Assembly: GCF_017591425.1 (NCBI RefSeq)
Contig: NW_024466599.1
Span: 29,426,001-29,490,000, forward strand
From: Ochotona curzoniae
Lineage: Eukaryota; Chordata; Mammalia; Lagomorpha; Ochotonidae
Length of the DNA stretch: 64,000 nucleotides
Reading direction: 5' to 3'
The notes beneath the pieces were generated by a model. That model did no database searches and was not told where the DNA came from. It was given only the letters and a program-made list of their open reading frames with translations. The translations under genes and the position numbers were made by a program. Within the stretch, counting starts at the first letter, position 1. Each line of letters opens with the position of its first letter. This document shows, piece after piece, positions 42,451 through 54,036 of this stretch.

Positions 42451-43012
42451 ATACGTAATAATACATCTCATTAGATTTTAGGCCTATTTTTTTAAATGAG
42501 ATTTAGTTCAGAATAATTGAAACAGTGGAGAATTTAGGTGAATTTGAGGAGAACTAGAAAGAATCTCTTGAGGTCTCAACAAAATATTTGAAATTCAGAT
42601 GTATTTTGATAAATCCTCAGAGAGCAGTCCACCTGGTCACATACATTGCTGTGATAACAGAACTGTGGTCAGGAGGTACAAGGCATTCAGAATAAGCTCT
42701 CAATACATTGTAAACAAGAATGAACACAAGGTATAGACTTCCTCGTTTTTTTGTTTTGTTTTTTTGTTTTGTTTTTTTCTACCTTCCTCCTTATCTGAGC
42801 CAGTTACTAATGCAGTTTACTGCATTTGTGGTCATAATAAATACTTACAATGTCCAACTCTTTCTTTCTGCCCCTCATTTTTCTTGATAGGAAGTAAATT
42901 CTGAAGTAATGACTTCACTGGGACATTTGTAAAACCAAATTAGTGTCATTCTAATATAAAATATTTTTCCAGACCTGAAGCATAGCACAGAAAAGATGTA
43001 CGTTCATCTTTA
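42451..43012. other. Unique sequence with a T/G homopurine-pyrimidine run
   Basis: No gene seen. At 42745-42779 the sequence is GTTTTTTTGTTTTG repeated twice, a T-rich low-complexity run. The rest is unassigned. Confidence 0.5.
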
Positions 43013-43130
43013 GGCATTCAACAAAAACCAAGTTCCAATCTGTAGCAGGCCTGTTGTTTGGTGCCAGGATTATAAAAAGGAAACACGACATGATCCCATG
43101 AGGGGAGGAATGTCTATCATGGCCATAAAT
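43013..43130 (-). mobile_element. L2 LINE 3' end, antisense
   Basis: GGCATTCAACAAAAACCAAGTTCC, TTGTTTGGTGCCAGGATTATAAAAAGGAAAC and ATGATCCCATGAGGGGAGGAATG follow the reverse L2 3' terminus. Confidence 0.6.
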
Positions 43131-43984
43131 TAAGAGGTGTCCCTTGGAAACGGTTTTGTAAGCATTTGGTTTTGTAGTGAAAGTTCATGAGATGTATCTA
43201 TTTAGTATTTCTTTCCATGAAAATTTCACTGTAGGAATTGAAGATTCCAAACCAAGTCATGGATCTTATGTTTTACTATTTGTCAATCTCAGAAATGCCA
43301 CTCCTCTACTCCAGGAATTTAAATTTGTATCAAGATATTACAAAAGCATTCATTCAGCAAGGACAGACTGTAAGTGAGAAATCAGAATTATGGGGGGGAA
43401 CCTTGTGAGAATGTGTAATGAGATAGATATTGGCTGTTACAGACTTCTAGAGATGACAGGAAGTCATATTCTGAGCAAAGAGTCATATAAGTGAAATTAT
43501 TAAGCCATACATGTGATAGCCCAGTCAGAAAGCCTGGTAATCACGAAGAACTCTTTGAGGAAAGAAGGAAGCAAATAGGCCTAAGTCACAAAGAGATTTT
43601 TAAAAAAATCAGAAAAGCAGGATGTCCATGAAGCTGCTTGAGGCAAAATCCTAAATCTGCAGAGTAGAAAACTCCAGGCTGATGCCAATGGTCAAGAGTC
43701 GAACAGAAGGGAAGTGAACTGGAATCGTGGCACTAAAGAGTTGCCCAAGTCAAAGGAGGATGTTTTAACTAACCAATAGGGAAAAAAGATACTGAGTGGG
43801 AAAATGTGTCTTAGTGAGACTCACACAACTTCTAAATTAAGAAAAACAAGAGGTTTCCTCTACTGAATGTGGTTGGACTAGTCAACGAAGTAGTGGTCCC
43901 ATATTGGCCAAGTTCTCTGAACTGTGACAAAGAAAAACCTTGGAAAGGGATATGACGACATCAACATATAGAATGACATGTAAA
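43131..43984. other. Unique sequence, no gene seen
   Basis: It could contain further decayed L2, but no segment could be placed. Short frame 43177-43377 is unsupported. Confidence 0.4.
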
Positions 43985-44165
43985 AACAGTCATTATCATT
44001 AACATCATCACTATTACTATCATCATTAACACTCTATTAATCATTTTTATGGGTAAGAGACTGAGGCACTCTACAATGAAGTAATTTGCTCAATATAATA
44101 ACCTAAAAAAATAGGACCTGGATTCAAACCTGGACAACCTTGATCCACAGTCTATGTGTGAAACC
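43985..44165 (-). mobile_element. MIR SINE, antisense, with a (CAT/ATC)-rich start
   Basis: CATTATCATTAACATCATCACTATTACTATC is a simple-repeat-like lead. It is followed by TTTTTATGGGTAAGAGACTGAGGCACTCTACAATGAAGTAATTTGCTCAATATAATAACC and GGACCTGGATTCAAACCTGGAC, the reverse MIR core and end. Confidence 0.75.
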
Positions 44166-44331
44166 AATCCCACCTGCCATGTTCCTGCAATAGAAGAGAA
44201 GCCCCATTTGGTTTACTTCACTGCCACATGCATATTCCTTCTTAGCTTTCTGCCTGTATTCCCCAGTTCCCAGTCTCCTCTGGCTCTTAAGCTCACAAAC
44301 AGCACTTAAATCATAGATAACTTGTACAGAG

Positions 44332-44447
44332 ACTTTTAAAAATTCATGGAAAGTGGAATTAAAATATAAGCTTGTTTTGGCACAAAAATATTTAAATCCA
44401 TGCAGTTTTTTCATAATATGCATTTTCCATGAATGCTTTGAAGTACT
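44332..44447. mobile_element. Small palindromic element, copy B (MITE-like)
   Basis: Begins ACTTTTAAAAATTCATGGAAAG and ends CATTTTCCATGAATGCTTTGAAGT, so the termini are inverted repeats: ATTCATGGAAA matches exactly on both sides and the outer bases partly match. The interior has TTGTTTTGGCACAAAAATATTT. It matches 28847-28957 in the opposite orientation. This structure suggests a non-autonomous DNA transposon. Confidence 0.7.
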
Positions 44448-44704
44448 CTTGTATTGTGGAGCCAGAAGATTTAAGAGTCTCAGGGCTGAGTCACAAATAG
44501 ACTGAGCCAGAATGAGTCCACCAGCTGTGTGATTAGCACAAGCCCATTTCACCTTCCCCTTTGCTATAAATACAATAAAATCATATGATTAGTAATAAAA
44601 ATGCCTGCGGATAAATGTACTGCTTCTTTATCTTGATCACTAAGCATGGCACACTTTCTCAAAGATTGTCAAATAACAGCCCTCTTAACTGGGGGTAGGA
44701 GACT

Positions 44705-45062
44705 ATTAGAACTACCATAACAAAACACCACACACTGGGTGGTTTGTATAATAGAAGTATAGTGTTACAGCTCTGAGGCTGGAAGTCCAGGGCCAAAGGG
44801 TCAGCAGTTTGGCTTCTTCTGATGACTCTCTTGATTTGCAGATGGCAGCCTCACATATGGCCTTTTCTCCATATACATTCCCCCCTCCTGACTTCTCTTG
44901 CTTTTCTGAGGATACCAGTCCTAACATAATAGGACTCTTCCCCGAGTGAACTCCTTAAATCTTAATTACTGTCTTAACAGCATCATCTACAGATATAGTC
45001 ACATGGGCAACTCAGGCTGCAATGTAAAAATTGGAGGGAACACCCAAGTTCAGCCCATAACT
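44705..45062 (-). mobile_element. MLT1 MaLR LTR, antisense
   Basis: ACTACCATAACAAAACACCACACACTGGGTGGTTTG, TTACAGCTCTGAGGCTGGAAGTCCAGGGCC, GATTTGCAGATGGCAGCC, ACATATGGCCTTTTCTCCATATAC, GAGGATACCAGTCCTAACATAATAGGACTC, CTCCTTAAATCTTAATTACTGTC and TATAGTCACATGGG follow the reverse MLT1 LTR closely. Confidence 0.88.
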
Positions 45063-45104
45063 GGAACTAAGCCATGTGACTACACCAGTTAAGTTCAAAG
45101 CTGA

Positions 45105-45453
45105 GCAGCTCATGCTGTGGAACAGGCAGTAAAGCTCCCATATGCAGGGCTGGCATTCTGTAAGGTGCTGGATGTTCTGCTTCTTATCCAGCTCCCTGCC
45201 GATGACCTGTGAAAAGCAGCATATAATGACCCAAGTGCTTGGGCTCCTGCATCCATGTGGTAGACCCTGATGAAAATCCTGGTACCTGGCTTCAGCCTGG
45301 CCCAGCTCTGGCTGTTTCAGACATTTGGGAAGTGAACCAGCAGGTGGAAGACTATTCTTTCTCTCTCCTCACTCCATATGTGTGTGTGTGTGTGTGTGTG
45401 TGTCTGTATGAGAGAGAGACAGAGACTGACTCTGCCTTTCAAATTAAAAGAGG
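45105..45453 (+). mobile_element. Old C-type SINE, sense, with internal (GT)n
   Basis: GCTCATGCTGTGGAACAGGCAGTAAAGCTCCC head, CTTATCCAGCTCCCTGCCGATG, AAGTGCTTGGGCTCCTGCATCCATGTGG, CTGGCTTCAGCCTGGCCCAGC, GGGAAGTGAACCAGCAGGTGG and GACTCTGCCTTTCAAATTAAAAG tail. The (CT)n zone has expanded into a 12-unit GT run at about 45378-45402. Confidence 0.92.
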
Positions 45454-47442
45454 GAGGAAGAATATTAGAGAAACTCAAGCTGGGTTTCAGGGAGTTTATT
45501 TCTACCATAAATCCAAAAAAGAACTCCCCTATCCTTTGCCATATATCCTCATCTGAATTTTCTTAAACTTCATTATAATTTTACTACATATGATTGGGTA
45601 ATAATATTGTTACATAATATGAGGATATTATGGGGAAAAACACCAAGTTTTATCCATTGCCTTTTACTTAGTACATATTAAGGAGTGTTCATGTATTCTA
45701 TAATATGGTGAAACTATGGAAGGGAAATCTGGTCCCTAATCTTGCAAGGTTTGCAGTAGTTAACTGGGGAGTGTAATTATAGTCACCTTCCCCAGCACAT
45801 CTCCTATACAGGGGACGAAAAATATACAGCATGTGGTTCTGAATAAGAAACAATACCAGAATAAATGTACAGTTTGCAAAAGACAAAGTTTAAAAAAAAG
45901 AACTATGCAATAAATGCAGTTCTTTTTCTTTGAGCTTCCACTTTTACCAGCCCAGAAAGAGATCATGATTTTCAGTTCATTTCACCAGTTAAAATGGTAT
46001 ACTCTACGGTCTTCACAGCTTTTTTGTTTCTGCTTCATCCCATGCCTTAAACCGTGGCTGGCTACACACGTGAACAGAGGCAACAGCACACACAAGGTGC
46101 TTAGTGAAACCAGGCTTACTATGCAAACAAGCTTCTCTTCTTCGGAATATGTACTTTGTAAACCTGCCCTTGTATCAATCACTAAGTCCACTCATTAGAT
46201 ACAGTGTCAGCACTTTGTATTTTCCTTTGAGTAGGAAACAAACAAGCAAATTGTCTTTGATGTTAACCTTAGATCTAAAGCACAAAAAGTCCTTTGGGGC
46301 TAACCACAAATAAGTTAACCATGGGGAAATTCTTGGTAATAAGTTATATATGTAGTTAAATGGAAATGTGAAAGGGTAATGCGAATTTAAGGTTGAGAAA
46401 GTGAACTTAGAATTGCCTTGGAAGTCCCAACTTTATATTACATATTAATTTAGCCATTTGACTAACTTGTAGGAGCTATTTAACAAAATGGCTTATCTTA
46501 TAAAAGCACCCTAATTTAATTTCACCGAGTTGGATTCCTTTGTACTCATTTTTCTAGAAGTTTGCCTGTTGCCTCCCAAATCAAACATACTGCTGCCAGA
46601 ATACTCTTCCAAACAAATTGCACTGCTTCAGAGACACCTCTGACACATAAAGTACCTTTGAGCAAATGAAAAATACAGCAATTTCTTAGAAGAGACACAT
46701 CTGTGTGTGTGTGTTTATATTGTGCATTCATACACTAACCTAAACAGTTTTGCCACAACCACCTCCTTTCCAGAAGATTGGAAACATAATTGGCAGTGAG
46801 CACAGCAGAAGTTCATGTGCAGCTCAAACACTGCAACTCCAATGTAAGCTGCTATGACATTCACTGTTAGAAACCTGATTTTTATCACTTCTCCAAGAGC
46901 AAATCTCAGAACAATCTCAGAGCCAAACATCCTCAGGACTACACAGTGCGCCCACTCACCATTTGAGGGCTCCAATTAGGAGCATCCCTCCTGGAAAACT
47001 AGCTTTCGAGCCCTGTATCTCTACTCCAGCCCACCTGCTCTTGAATACTCCCAAGGCATCTTCAAGGAACTAAGAGGCCAAAATTGTTTTCACAGTAATA
47101 TTAGACATGTTTTTCTCTTGCAGTTTTCCAAGACAGACACTGGAGACCTCTAGAGGTTACCTGCTGTGCAATGACCTCATGACCTGGAGGGTTGATGGAC
47201 TATGTGCTTCTGCATTACAATTTGCAGTGGTCGTTTTTAGTGGAGTGAATATCAACCAACATAACCAACATAAACAAAAGCTATTTGGAATCCTCTTTGC
47301 ACTTTTAAAGAGTTTTGACATCAAAAACAGTGTGGGCCTTTGAGTTAGAGAAGGACTAAAAGAACCGGTGAGATGTGGTAGCCACATGCAGAGGTGGGGA
47401 TCACCACCCCCTGCTCATAACCTGCAATACTTCAGGAGCAGG
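45454..47442. other. 2.0 kb unique sequence, no gene seen
   Basis: No recognised element. A splice-acceptor-like TTTTTCTCTTGCAG ends at 47123 and opens a 73-codon frame to 47343. On the minus strand CAAATGGTGAGTGGG near 46956-46970 looks donor-like. Neither has a partner site or recognisable product. Confidence 0.4.
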
Positions 47443-47560
47443 GAGGCAGTATGGACTGCACCTTAGCTTTAGAGACAGATCAGTGTACAAACACTCTGTA
47501 AAAGCCTACTAGTTATGTGACTGAGGCAAGTTACTAATTCTTCTGAGTAAGAGAATATGA
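47443..47560 (+). mobile_element. MIR SINE, sense
   Basis: GGCAGTATGGACTGCACCTTAGCTTTAGAGACAGATC, then GCCTACTAGTTATGTGACTGAGGCAAGTTACTAATTCTTCTGAG, follows MIR head and core. Confidence 0.75.
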
Positions 47561-48179
47561 AAGGTGATACAGAAGAATATTAAATCCCCCCATTCTAACC
47601 TGTTTTTCCAGGATTTTTAACAAAAAGAAACTTAACTACAAAAAAAATGGTCAAATGAGAAACAAGTACCACTTTTATGAATAGTTGCACAAGTCTCCCA
47701 AACTCCAACTCTATGAAAAGATGAATTCGAGAACAAGGTAGAGAACTCAGGCAAGGATTGCTCCTCCCTGTTCTCTATCCCCCACAACAGTAAGTTTTCC
47801 GAGCCTACTCCTTATCTATCTAGGAAAGACACATGCTCAGTTGGCCAAACCCATGAAAAGTCAGTGGAGACATGTGGGGATGCATATCACTCAAAAAAGC
47901 AGAAAAGTCAACAGGAAGAATTTCAGTGTCCTACAGTTTTGTCCCCTGTAAAATAATGAGCCAAGGAATATTCTGACACTGACCAATGAGATTAGTTATT
48001 TTCCAGTAGCAAGAAGTGTCTGCTTAGACAGATGTACACAAATACACACATGAAGACACAGAGAGACAAATACCAGCATAACAATTGTAACATCTCCAAC
48101 TGTATTATAAACACCTGTCACAATCAGTCATCCAAGAAATGTTCACTCATAGTAACATGCACTACTAAAGTTTAGGTTA
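47561..48179. other. Unique sequence, no gene seen
   Basis: No recognised element. Confidence 0.4.
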
Positions 48180-48310
48180 TACTGGAGTTAGAGTCCTAGG
48201 TGATCTGCTTCTGATCCAGCTCCCTGTTAATGCACCTAGGAAAGCAACAGAAAATGGACCAAGTACTTGGGTTACTGCCAATCACATGGGAGACCCACAT
48301 GGATTAATAT
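48180..48310 (+). mobile_element. Old C-type SINE fragment, sense
   Basis: GGTGATCTGCTTCTGATCCAGCTCCCTGTTAATGCACCTAGGAAAGCAACAGAAAATGGACCAAGTACTTGGGTTACTGCC then CACATGGGAGACCCACATGG matches the central old C-SINE. Both ends are lost. Confidence 0.85.
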
Positions 48311-48516
48311 GTGTTGGAATTGGTAGAAAATGAATTTTGCAAAATGACCCAGAATTTTTATTTTGCTGCCTCTATGTTTCACTGCTATTTGTGGAGCACA
48401 GGAAATATTAGAAGCTGTGAAGCCCACCTTCCTCCAAAGCAGATGTCCCCGTGTAGCATTCCTCTAACCCCTTGTTTGTGCATGTAAGGTCATGAATTAT
48501 GTGTAAATGTTGCAGA

Positions 48517-48557
48517 AAAGAAAAGAGAAAAAAAAAGAGAAGAGAAAAGAAAAAAGG
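48517..48557. repeat. Purine (A/G) tract
   Basis: AGAAAAGAAAAGAGAAAAAAAAAGAG and following A/G-only bases form a 40-bp polypurine run. Confidence 0.85.
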
Positions 48558-48635
48558 TAACATTCTAAAGAGTCAAGAGTCAAAATTGAGATATTATTGA
48601 AGTTGAAAATAGTCAATCAGAAATAGAATGTCAGG

Positions 48636-48905
48636 GTCATGCCAGCGCTGTGGCACAACACACTAAACCAGAGCTTGCTGCACCAGCACCACATATGAGC
48701 ACCAGTTTGAGTCCAAGCTTCTTTCCTTCTAATCCTGCAGCATTAGATGACGAAACCACTTGGTCTCTTACCACCCACACAGGAGACCTGGATGGAGTTT
48801 CTGGCTTCTGGGTTCAGCCTGAACCAGACCCAATTGTCTCTGTCTCTCTCTCGGTGTCTCTCCCTCCCTCCTTCCCTTCCTCCCTCTCTCACTCTGGGTG
48901 TGGTG
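48636..48905 (+). mobile_element. Old C-type SINE, sense, with (CCTT)-rich stretch
   Basis: ATGCCAGCGCTGTGGCACAACACACTAAACC head, CACCACATATGAGCACCAGTTTGAGTCC, CACACAGGAGACCTGGATGGAGTTTCTGG and CTCTCTCCCTCCCTCCTTCCC. The tail gives way at about 48905. Confidence 0.88.
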
Positions 48906-48954
48906 TCACCACAGCTTAAATCATCACTTATGATTCCCACAGACCATGTTAGAG

Positions 48955-49190
48955 TACCTCTGTTTATGATTCAATTTCCTGCCTATATATCCCAGAGAGC
49001 AATGGATTACGGTCCAAATTTCAGGTCAATGTCTCCCACGAGAGATACCCAGATGGAATTGCAGATGCCTGGCTTCAGCCTAGCTCAGCCCTGGCTGCTA
49101 CTGATATATGACAACTGAACTAATAGATGGAAATATCTCTCTCCTTTATCTCTGCCTTTCAAGGACAGAAAAATAAACATTTTAATTAAA
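48955..49190 (+). mobile_element. Old C-type SINE 3' part, sense
   Basis: TTTCCTGCCTATATATCCCAGAGAGCAATGG, GAGAGATACCCAGATGGAATTGCAGATGCCTGGCTTCAGCCTAGCTCAGCCC and TCTCTGCCTTTCAAGGACAGAAAAATAAAC. The head is not present. It lies in tandem with the preceding SINE. Confidence 0.85.
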
Positions 49191-49194
49191 AACA

Positions 49195-50560
49195 AAACAT
49201 TAAGGAAATAAAAGACATAAAATGGAAAAAGCTTCTGTGCTCATGAATTAGAAAAATTAGTATCATCAAAATATCCATGCTATCCAAAGCAAATTACAGA
49301 AAGATCTTGGGGGGAAAAGCTAAAATTCATATGGAATCATAAAAACCCCAAATAGCTAAACATTTACTACACAACAAATCTAGAGGCATCACAAATTACA
49401 TTTCAAAGCAACTATTGGGCAACTATTAATCAAAATAGACTGGTACTGGCATAAGAATAGGCAGGTGGAACAGTAGAACAGATTAGAGACCACAGAACCT
49501 ATTCTACATATCTACAACCAATAAATCTTTCACAAACAAGCTAAAAAGCACTCTCTGAAAAAGAACAGTCTCTTCAATGAATGCTGTGGGAAATTTTAAT
49601 CTCTGCATGCAGAAGTATGAAACAAGACACCTATACCATAACCTATGGAAAAGTCAATTCACAATGAATCAGAAGTATAAATCTTAGACCTAAAACCATC
49701 AAATTACAATGGGAAAACAGTAAATATTTCAAGACCCTGGCATAGGGAAGGACTTCTTGGACAAGATCTCAGAGGCACAGACAACAGAAGTGAAAATATA
49801 CAAATGGGATTACATCAAGCTAAGAAGCTTCTGCACTACAAAGAAAACACTGAACAAAGAGGCAACTGAAACAAAAAGAAAAAATACTTGCAAGCTATGC
49901 AATCGATAAAGGATTAATATCCATAATTTATGAGAAGTTAAGAAACTCAATAACAATAAAACAATCAAATGGAAAAGAACACATGCAGGCATTTTTCAGA
50001 GCAAGAAATACAAATGCCCAATGGATACATGGAAAAACGCTCAGGATCACAGCCATCAAGGAAAATCAAAAAACCACAATGAGGTTTCCTTCACCTTGCC
50101 TCAGAGCAGCTAAAATACAAAAATCAACACACACCAAACACTCAAGGGAATGTGAAGAAAAAGGTACCCAAAACACTGCTTTGGGGGACGTAAACTAATA
50201 CAACTATTATGAAAGTCAGTATGGAAATCCCTCAGAAATCTAAAAATAGTTCTGCATTATAACCTAGCCAGTCCACTCCTGAGAAATTACCCAAAGTCAA
50301 TGAAATTGGCATTTGAAAGTCATATGCACCCCATGTTTATAGCAGCCCAACGCACAACAGTAACACCCGAAATCAAGTCAAATGCCCATCAACTAATGAC
50401 TGCATAAACAGTGGTATATATTCACAGCGGAGTACCACTCATTTGGCAGAATGAATGAAATCCTGTCTTTTGCAACAAAGTGGATGTAACTGGAGATCAT
50501 AATGCTTGGTGAAATAAGCCAGTCTGAAGATGACGAATTTTTCCCGTTGTGAAAACTAAC
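49195..50560 (+). mobile_element. L1 ORF2 C-terminal half, 5'-truncated, sense
   Basis: TAAAATTCATATGGAATCATAAAAACCCCAAATAGC, TGGTACTGGCATAAGAATAGGC, GGGATTACATCAAGCTAAGAAGCTTCTGC, CAATGGATACATGGAAAAACGCTCAGGATCAC, AAACCACAATGAGG, CCCATGTTTATAGCAGCCCAACGC and GAATGAATGAAATCCTGTCTTTTGCAACAAAGTGGATG are consecutive L1 ORF2 landmarks. It is co-linear, with scattered frameshifts and stops. The frame 49983-50198 is a relic piece. Confidence 0.92.
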
Positions 50561-51119
50561 AAAGAAGTGTCCCAGCAAAACTGACATTTTGAAATTTTGA
50601 AAACTGCTTATAGTACTTGTCTATACTCTTAAGAAACAGTGTCTTTTCTACTCATTACTTTTCAAATTATTTAGTAGAGGATTAAATAAGAAAGGAATGA
50701 AGTATGGAGAGTATTTAGTACTACAAATTCTGGAATAGAAAAGATGTTCCACATAAGAATGAACTCCTACTATTCAAATTAAGCAAAAAGCCAAGTGGGG
50801 CTGGAGGAGGAGAGTGCAGGAGGCCACCGGCCTCCCATCTCACACGATCGTGAGGGGCCTGGCAAGCATGTGAGTGCTAAAGAGATAGTCACAAGGCTTA
50901 GAGCAAGAATATTAGTGACTGATTTTCCAGTGAAATTAAAAAATGCTAAGAAAATTCTTTTCTTTCTTCACTTTTAAAATTAGCTAAATAAGAACAGAAT
51001 CAGAATTTCACTCAAAATAATTTGGTGATCACCCATGGTTCTAGACCATTTTCAGGAGAGCTGATATTTCACATCTAATGTCTTCAGAATTAATATTCTG
51101 TTACTGACCCCTTTCTGCA
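50561..51119. other. Unique sequence, no gene seen
   Basis: No recognised element. Frame 50795-50977 is unsupported. Confidence 0.4.
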
Positions 51120-51305
51120 GACCAACACTATGTTATGCACTGTCATATGATCTCATTTCATCCATTAAAAAAAAAGTCCTCATGATAGTGGTAGAAGTAT
51201 CCTATTCCAGACAGGCCCAAGGATTAAATGACTTGCCTAATTTTTTTTTTAAGATTTGTGGAACCTAAGTTTGCACCCAAATTTTCTGTTGCAAAACTCC
51301 CAACC
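51120..51305 (-). mobile_element. MIR SINE, antisense
   Basis: CACTATGTTATGCACTGTCATATGATCTCATTTCATCC, CTATTCCAGACAGGCCCAAGGATTAAATGACTTGCC and GGAACCTAAGTTTGCACCCAAATTTTC follow the reverse MIR. The core is decayed. Confidence 0.65.
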
Positions 51306-52544
51306 ACACTTTTTTCACAGCCCCCTTAGCAATCATAAGTGTTTCTAGCATTTCAAAAGCAGACATCAAAGTGAATAATCCACTTAGAGTTAAATAATGG
51401 TAATTGCTGTTGGCTGTTGACTGCAAAATATTAAAAGAATCAAAGTAGTATAATTTGCTTGCAATTATTCAATCTGGTAATAGCCAAGCTGAGAAAATTA
51501 ATAGTTTTTCCCAAATGCTCCCATTGTTTTTCGAATCCCATCTTTGAAAATTCAAAAGCGCAAAAGCATAAATAAAACCTAAGGATAGATATGAGATTCA
51601 AAGTAATAAAGATTAATTAAGCTGTGGATATATTTGCCAAAAAGTGCAGCAGCAAACAAAAATTAAAATATTCAAAAACAATTTGGAAAGCAATATTATA
51701 AAATAAAAGCAGCAGCTGGGTGGGTTGATACGGACATGGATGAGTGGGAAGCCTCATACTATCCCAGACTAGAGTATCAATTTTGTTTAGTAATTAAGAT
51801 TCCTACAGATGAATCATTGTAAACTGTTTATTGGGACAAACTGTTCTAATTAAATCTGCTTATGTTCCAAATGTAATTTATCATATCTGTTTCATATTGA
51901 TCAGGGTACATCAATCTTGAAAAAGCTGGTAAATATATGATGTTTATAGTACAATTTATAAAAATGTGGTTGTTCCTACAACTGCACTGAAGCAATATCA
52001 CTGAAGTAAATGGAGGGGAAAATTCTATCACAGTAGCCCATGCTTTACTGCACTAATATTTTCCTTTTGATTTTGAGCAGCATTGGAAAACAAACAACTA
52101 TTCAGGAATCATTTGTGTCAGCACTTGAAAAAAACACATTGATTTATTGGTTTTAACACTTGGGTAGATAGTCAAGTTTTAGAAACTTTCAGATCTATAC
52201 AAGATTTGAAAGGTTATTTCTCAGGGTTTCATTTGTCCAACCTGAGAATATTAAATGTTGGAAGTTTTTCTCCCTATTCCTCTTTCTCCTTTACAAAGTG
52301 ATTTTCTTCAGAATTGTATCATTATTTTAAAATGCCAACTTATACTTTAACTGAGCTAGAAAATGAAAAATAAGAAGTACAAAGAAGAAATATGAATGGT
52401 ACTTTCAATTGCTTAATTAAAATCAAGTGTGTTGATGTCAAAAATAATTATGAAAAATTAAGAACTTTGAATTACTTAAAGGATTAAATCATCTTGCATG
52501 TTTTAACACTGTCAACCCCAATGTGGCCTACCCTAGAAAGGGCA
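51306..52544. other. Repeat-free AT-rich stretch with homeodomain- and SOX-type motifs
   Basis: No gene or mobile element recognised. Motifs include CATTGTT (51522-51528) and TTAATTAA (51613-51620) in a long stretch without repeats. This is the texture of developmental conserved non-coding DNA, but conservation cannot be seen from one sequence. Confidence 0.35.
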
Positions 52545-52660
52545 AGACTGCCCATTGCAGTCACTTGGGGAGTGAATCAATGAATGGAAGATCTTCCTCT
52601 GTCTCTCCTTCTCTACGTATGTCTGACTTTCCAATAAAAATAAATGAATTTTTAAAAATA
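52545..52660 (+). mobile_element. C-type SINE 3' end, 5'-truncated
   Basis: GCCCATTGCAGTCACTTGGGGAGTGAATCAATGAATGGAAGATCTTCCTCTGTCTCTCC, then GTCTGACTTTCCAATAAAAATAAATGAATTTTTAAAA. Only the last third of the young-type SINE is present. Confidence 0.9.
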
Positions 52661-53730
52661 TGACCAAATAAAAAAAATAAAGCTTTGTCAACTTCAAAGT
52701 TGACAAAGATGAAGGTCTGAACAGATCTGACTTCTCTAAAACCGAATCAAGTCTAGACACTCCCAATCTGACCCATGAATTCCATATTATGGTAACATTT
52801 AGAGAATAGCATCCCGGATGTTCATCTAGGCTGCTGAAACCAAATTCAAAATGAATTGGAACACCCTGGGGGCGGGGGGGAGGGGGGAATAAAATGGCAA
52901 TGCTTTACTCAAATCTATGGCAGTTCTAACTTCACTTGCAGAAACCAAGACAATCAGCAGGCAGAGGCAATGCAACCACCTGATATCACCAGCAGGGATG
53001 TGAATATACCCCAAAAATTTCTATAACTCTCCTAGAGCCCACTTTCAGATAATTTCAGAACCTATGTTCACACTAGCAATAGTGCTTTGTAGGGAAGAGA
53101 TTAAGAAGCTAACAACTGTCATAAGAAAACATACAATGGTGTAATGGATGTGTTACTTCTTGAAGCAATAGCCCCCCATTGCTGGAAGAGGTCAGATAGT
53201 GAGACCTGTTAGAGTTCTGTAAGAAAAACTTCACATCTGAGGATGAAGCCATAGTAAACCCATAGATAAACCCATAGTAGCAGCCAATGTTTAGGTTTCA
53301 AGATTCCATGCATGTATAACTTTGTCCTGCTTTTTAAAATGGTGATTTTTTTCACCAAGCCACAGCTCCAACTCTGTGCTGTCAATGTCTTTAGTTTGAT
53401 CATTCTGTAAGAAAGGCAAACGACACACACCCATTCACGCAGATTAAAACTTGCATTTAAACTACAAGCTAAATGAGCATTTTGTTTCCCTCCAATATTG
53501 TTTTACTGGCCACCATTTTTTAATATATTTTATAAACAGATCCACAATATTCCATTTTAGTTTTTCCAACTCAAAATAGCATTGTTTTGCCACTTAAAGG
53601 GATATCAAAAGCTATTTGTAAAGAAAAATGAAAATAAAGCATGAACATACCAGTATGGTGAAGCAGAGTTCTGGAGGCAAGTTTTTCAAAAATTACACTT
53701 AAAGATCTACAATTACTGATTTTTCAAAAG
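52661..53730. other. Unique sequence with a G-rich run
   Basis: No gene seen. At 52868-52888 there is a G-dominated run (GGGGGCGGGGGGGAGGGGGG) on the plus strand that could form a G-quadruplex. No other element was recognised. Confidence 0.5.
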
Positions 53731-53738
53731 CTGGGTAT

Positions 53739-53966
53739 AGGGAGGAACTATCGTCTAGCAGTTAAGATACAGCCCATATCAGAGGACCTGGGTTTAATCC
53801 TTAGCTCTAGCTCTTTACTCAAATTATGACTAACGTACACCAAAGCAGCAAACAGGAGACAGGTTCCTTGCCACAGATGTACGAGACTGAAATTGAGTTC
53901 CTAGCTTCTGCCTTCAACATGGCCCAGCTTCAGACATCTCAAGCATCTGATGAGCAAGTCAGAAAT

Positions 53967-54000
<34 letters not shown>

Positions 54001-54028
54001 TCATAAACATCTCAAGTAAATATTTACT
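53739..54028 (+). mobile_element. Old C-type SINE, sense, with CT repeat
   Basis: GGAGGAACTATCGTCTAGCAGTTAAGATACAGCCC head, CATATCAGAGGACCTGGGTTTAATCC, GAGTTCCTAGCTTCTGCCTTCAACATGGCCCAGC, then (CT)n at 53969-54002. The flanking duplication CTGGGTAT lies at 53731-53738 and 54029-54036. Confidence 0.85.
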
Positions 54029-54036
54029 CTGGGTAT

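Noticed and set aside
46956..46990. Donor-like CAAATGGTGAGT on the minus strand
   Set aside because: No matching acceptor or coding support; single sites occur by chance.
47124..47368. Possible exon after TTTTTCTCTTGCAG, ending near GGTGAGATG
   Set aside because: Acceptor looks good, but the frame hits a stop before the donor and no family is recognisable.
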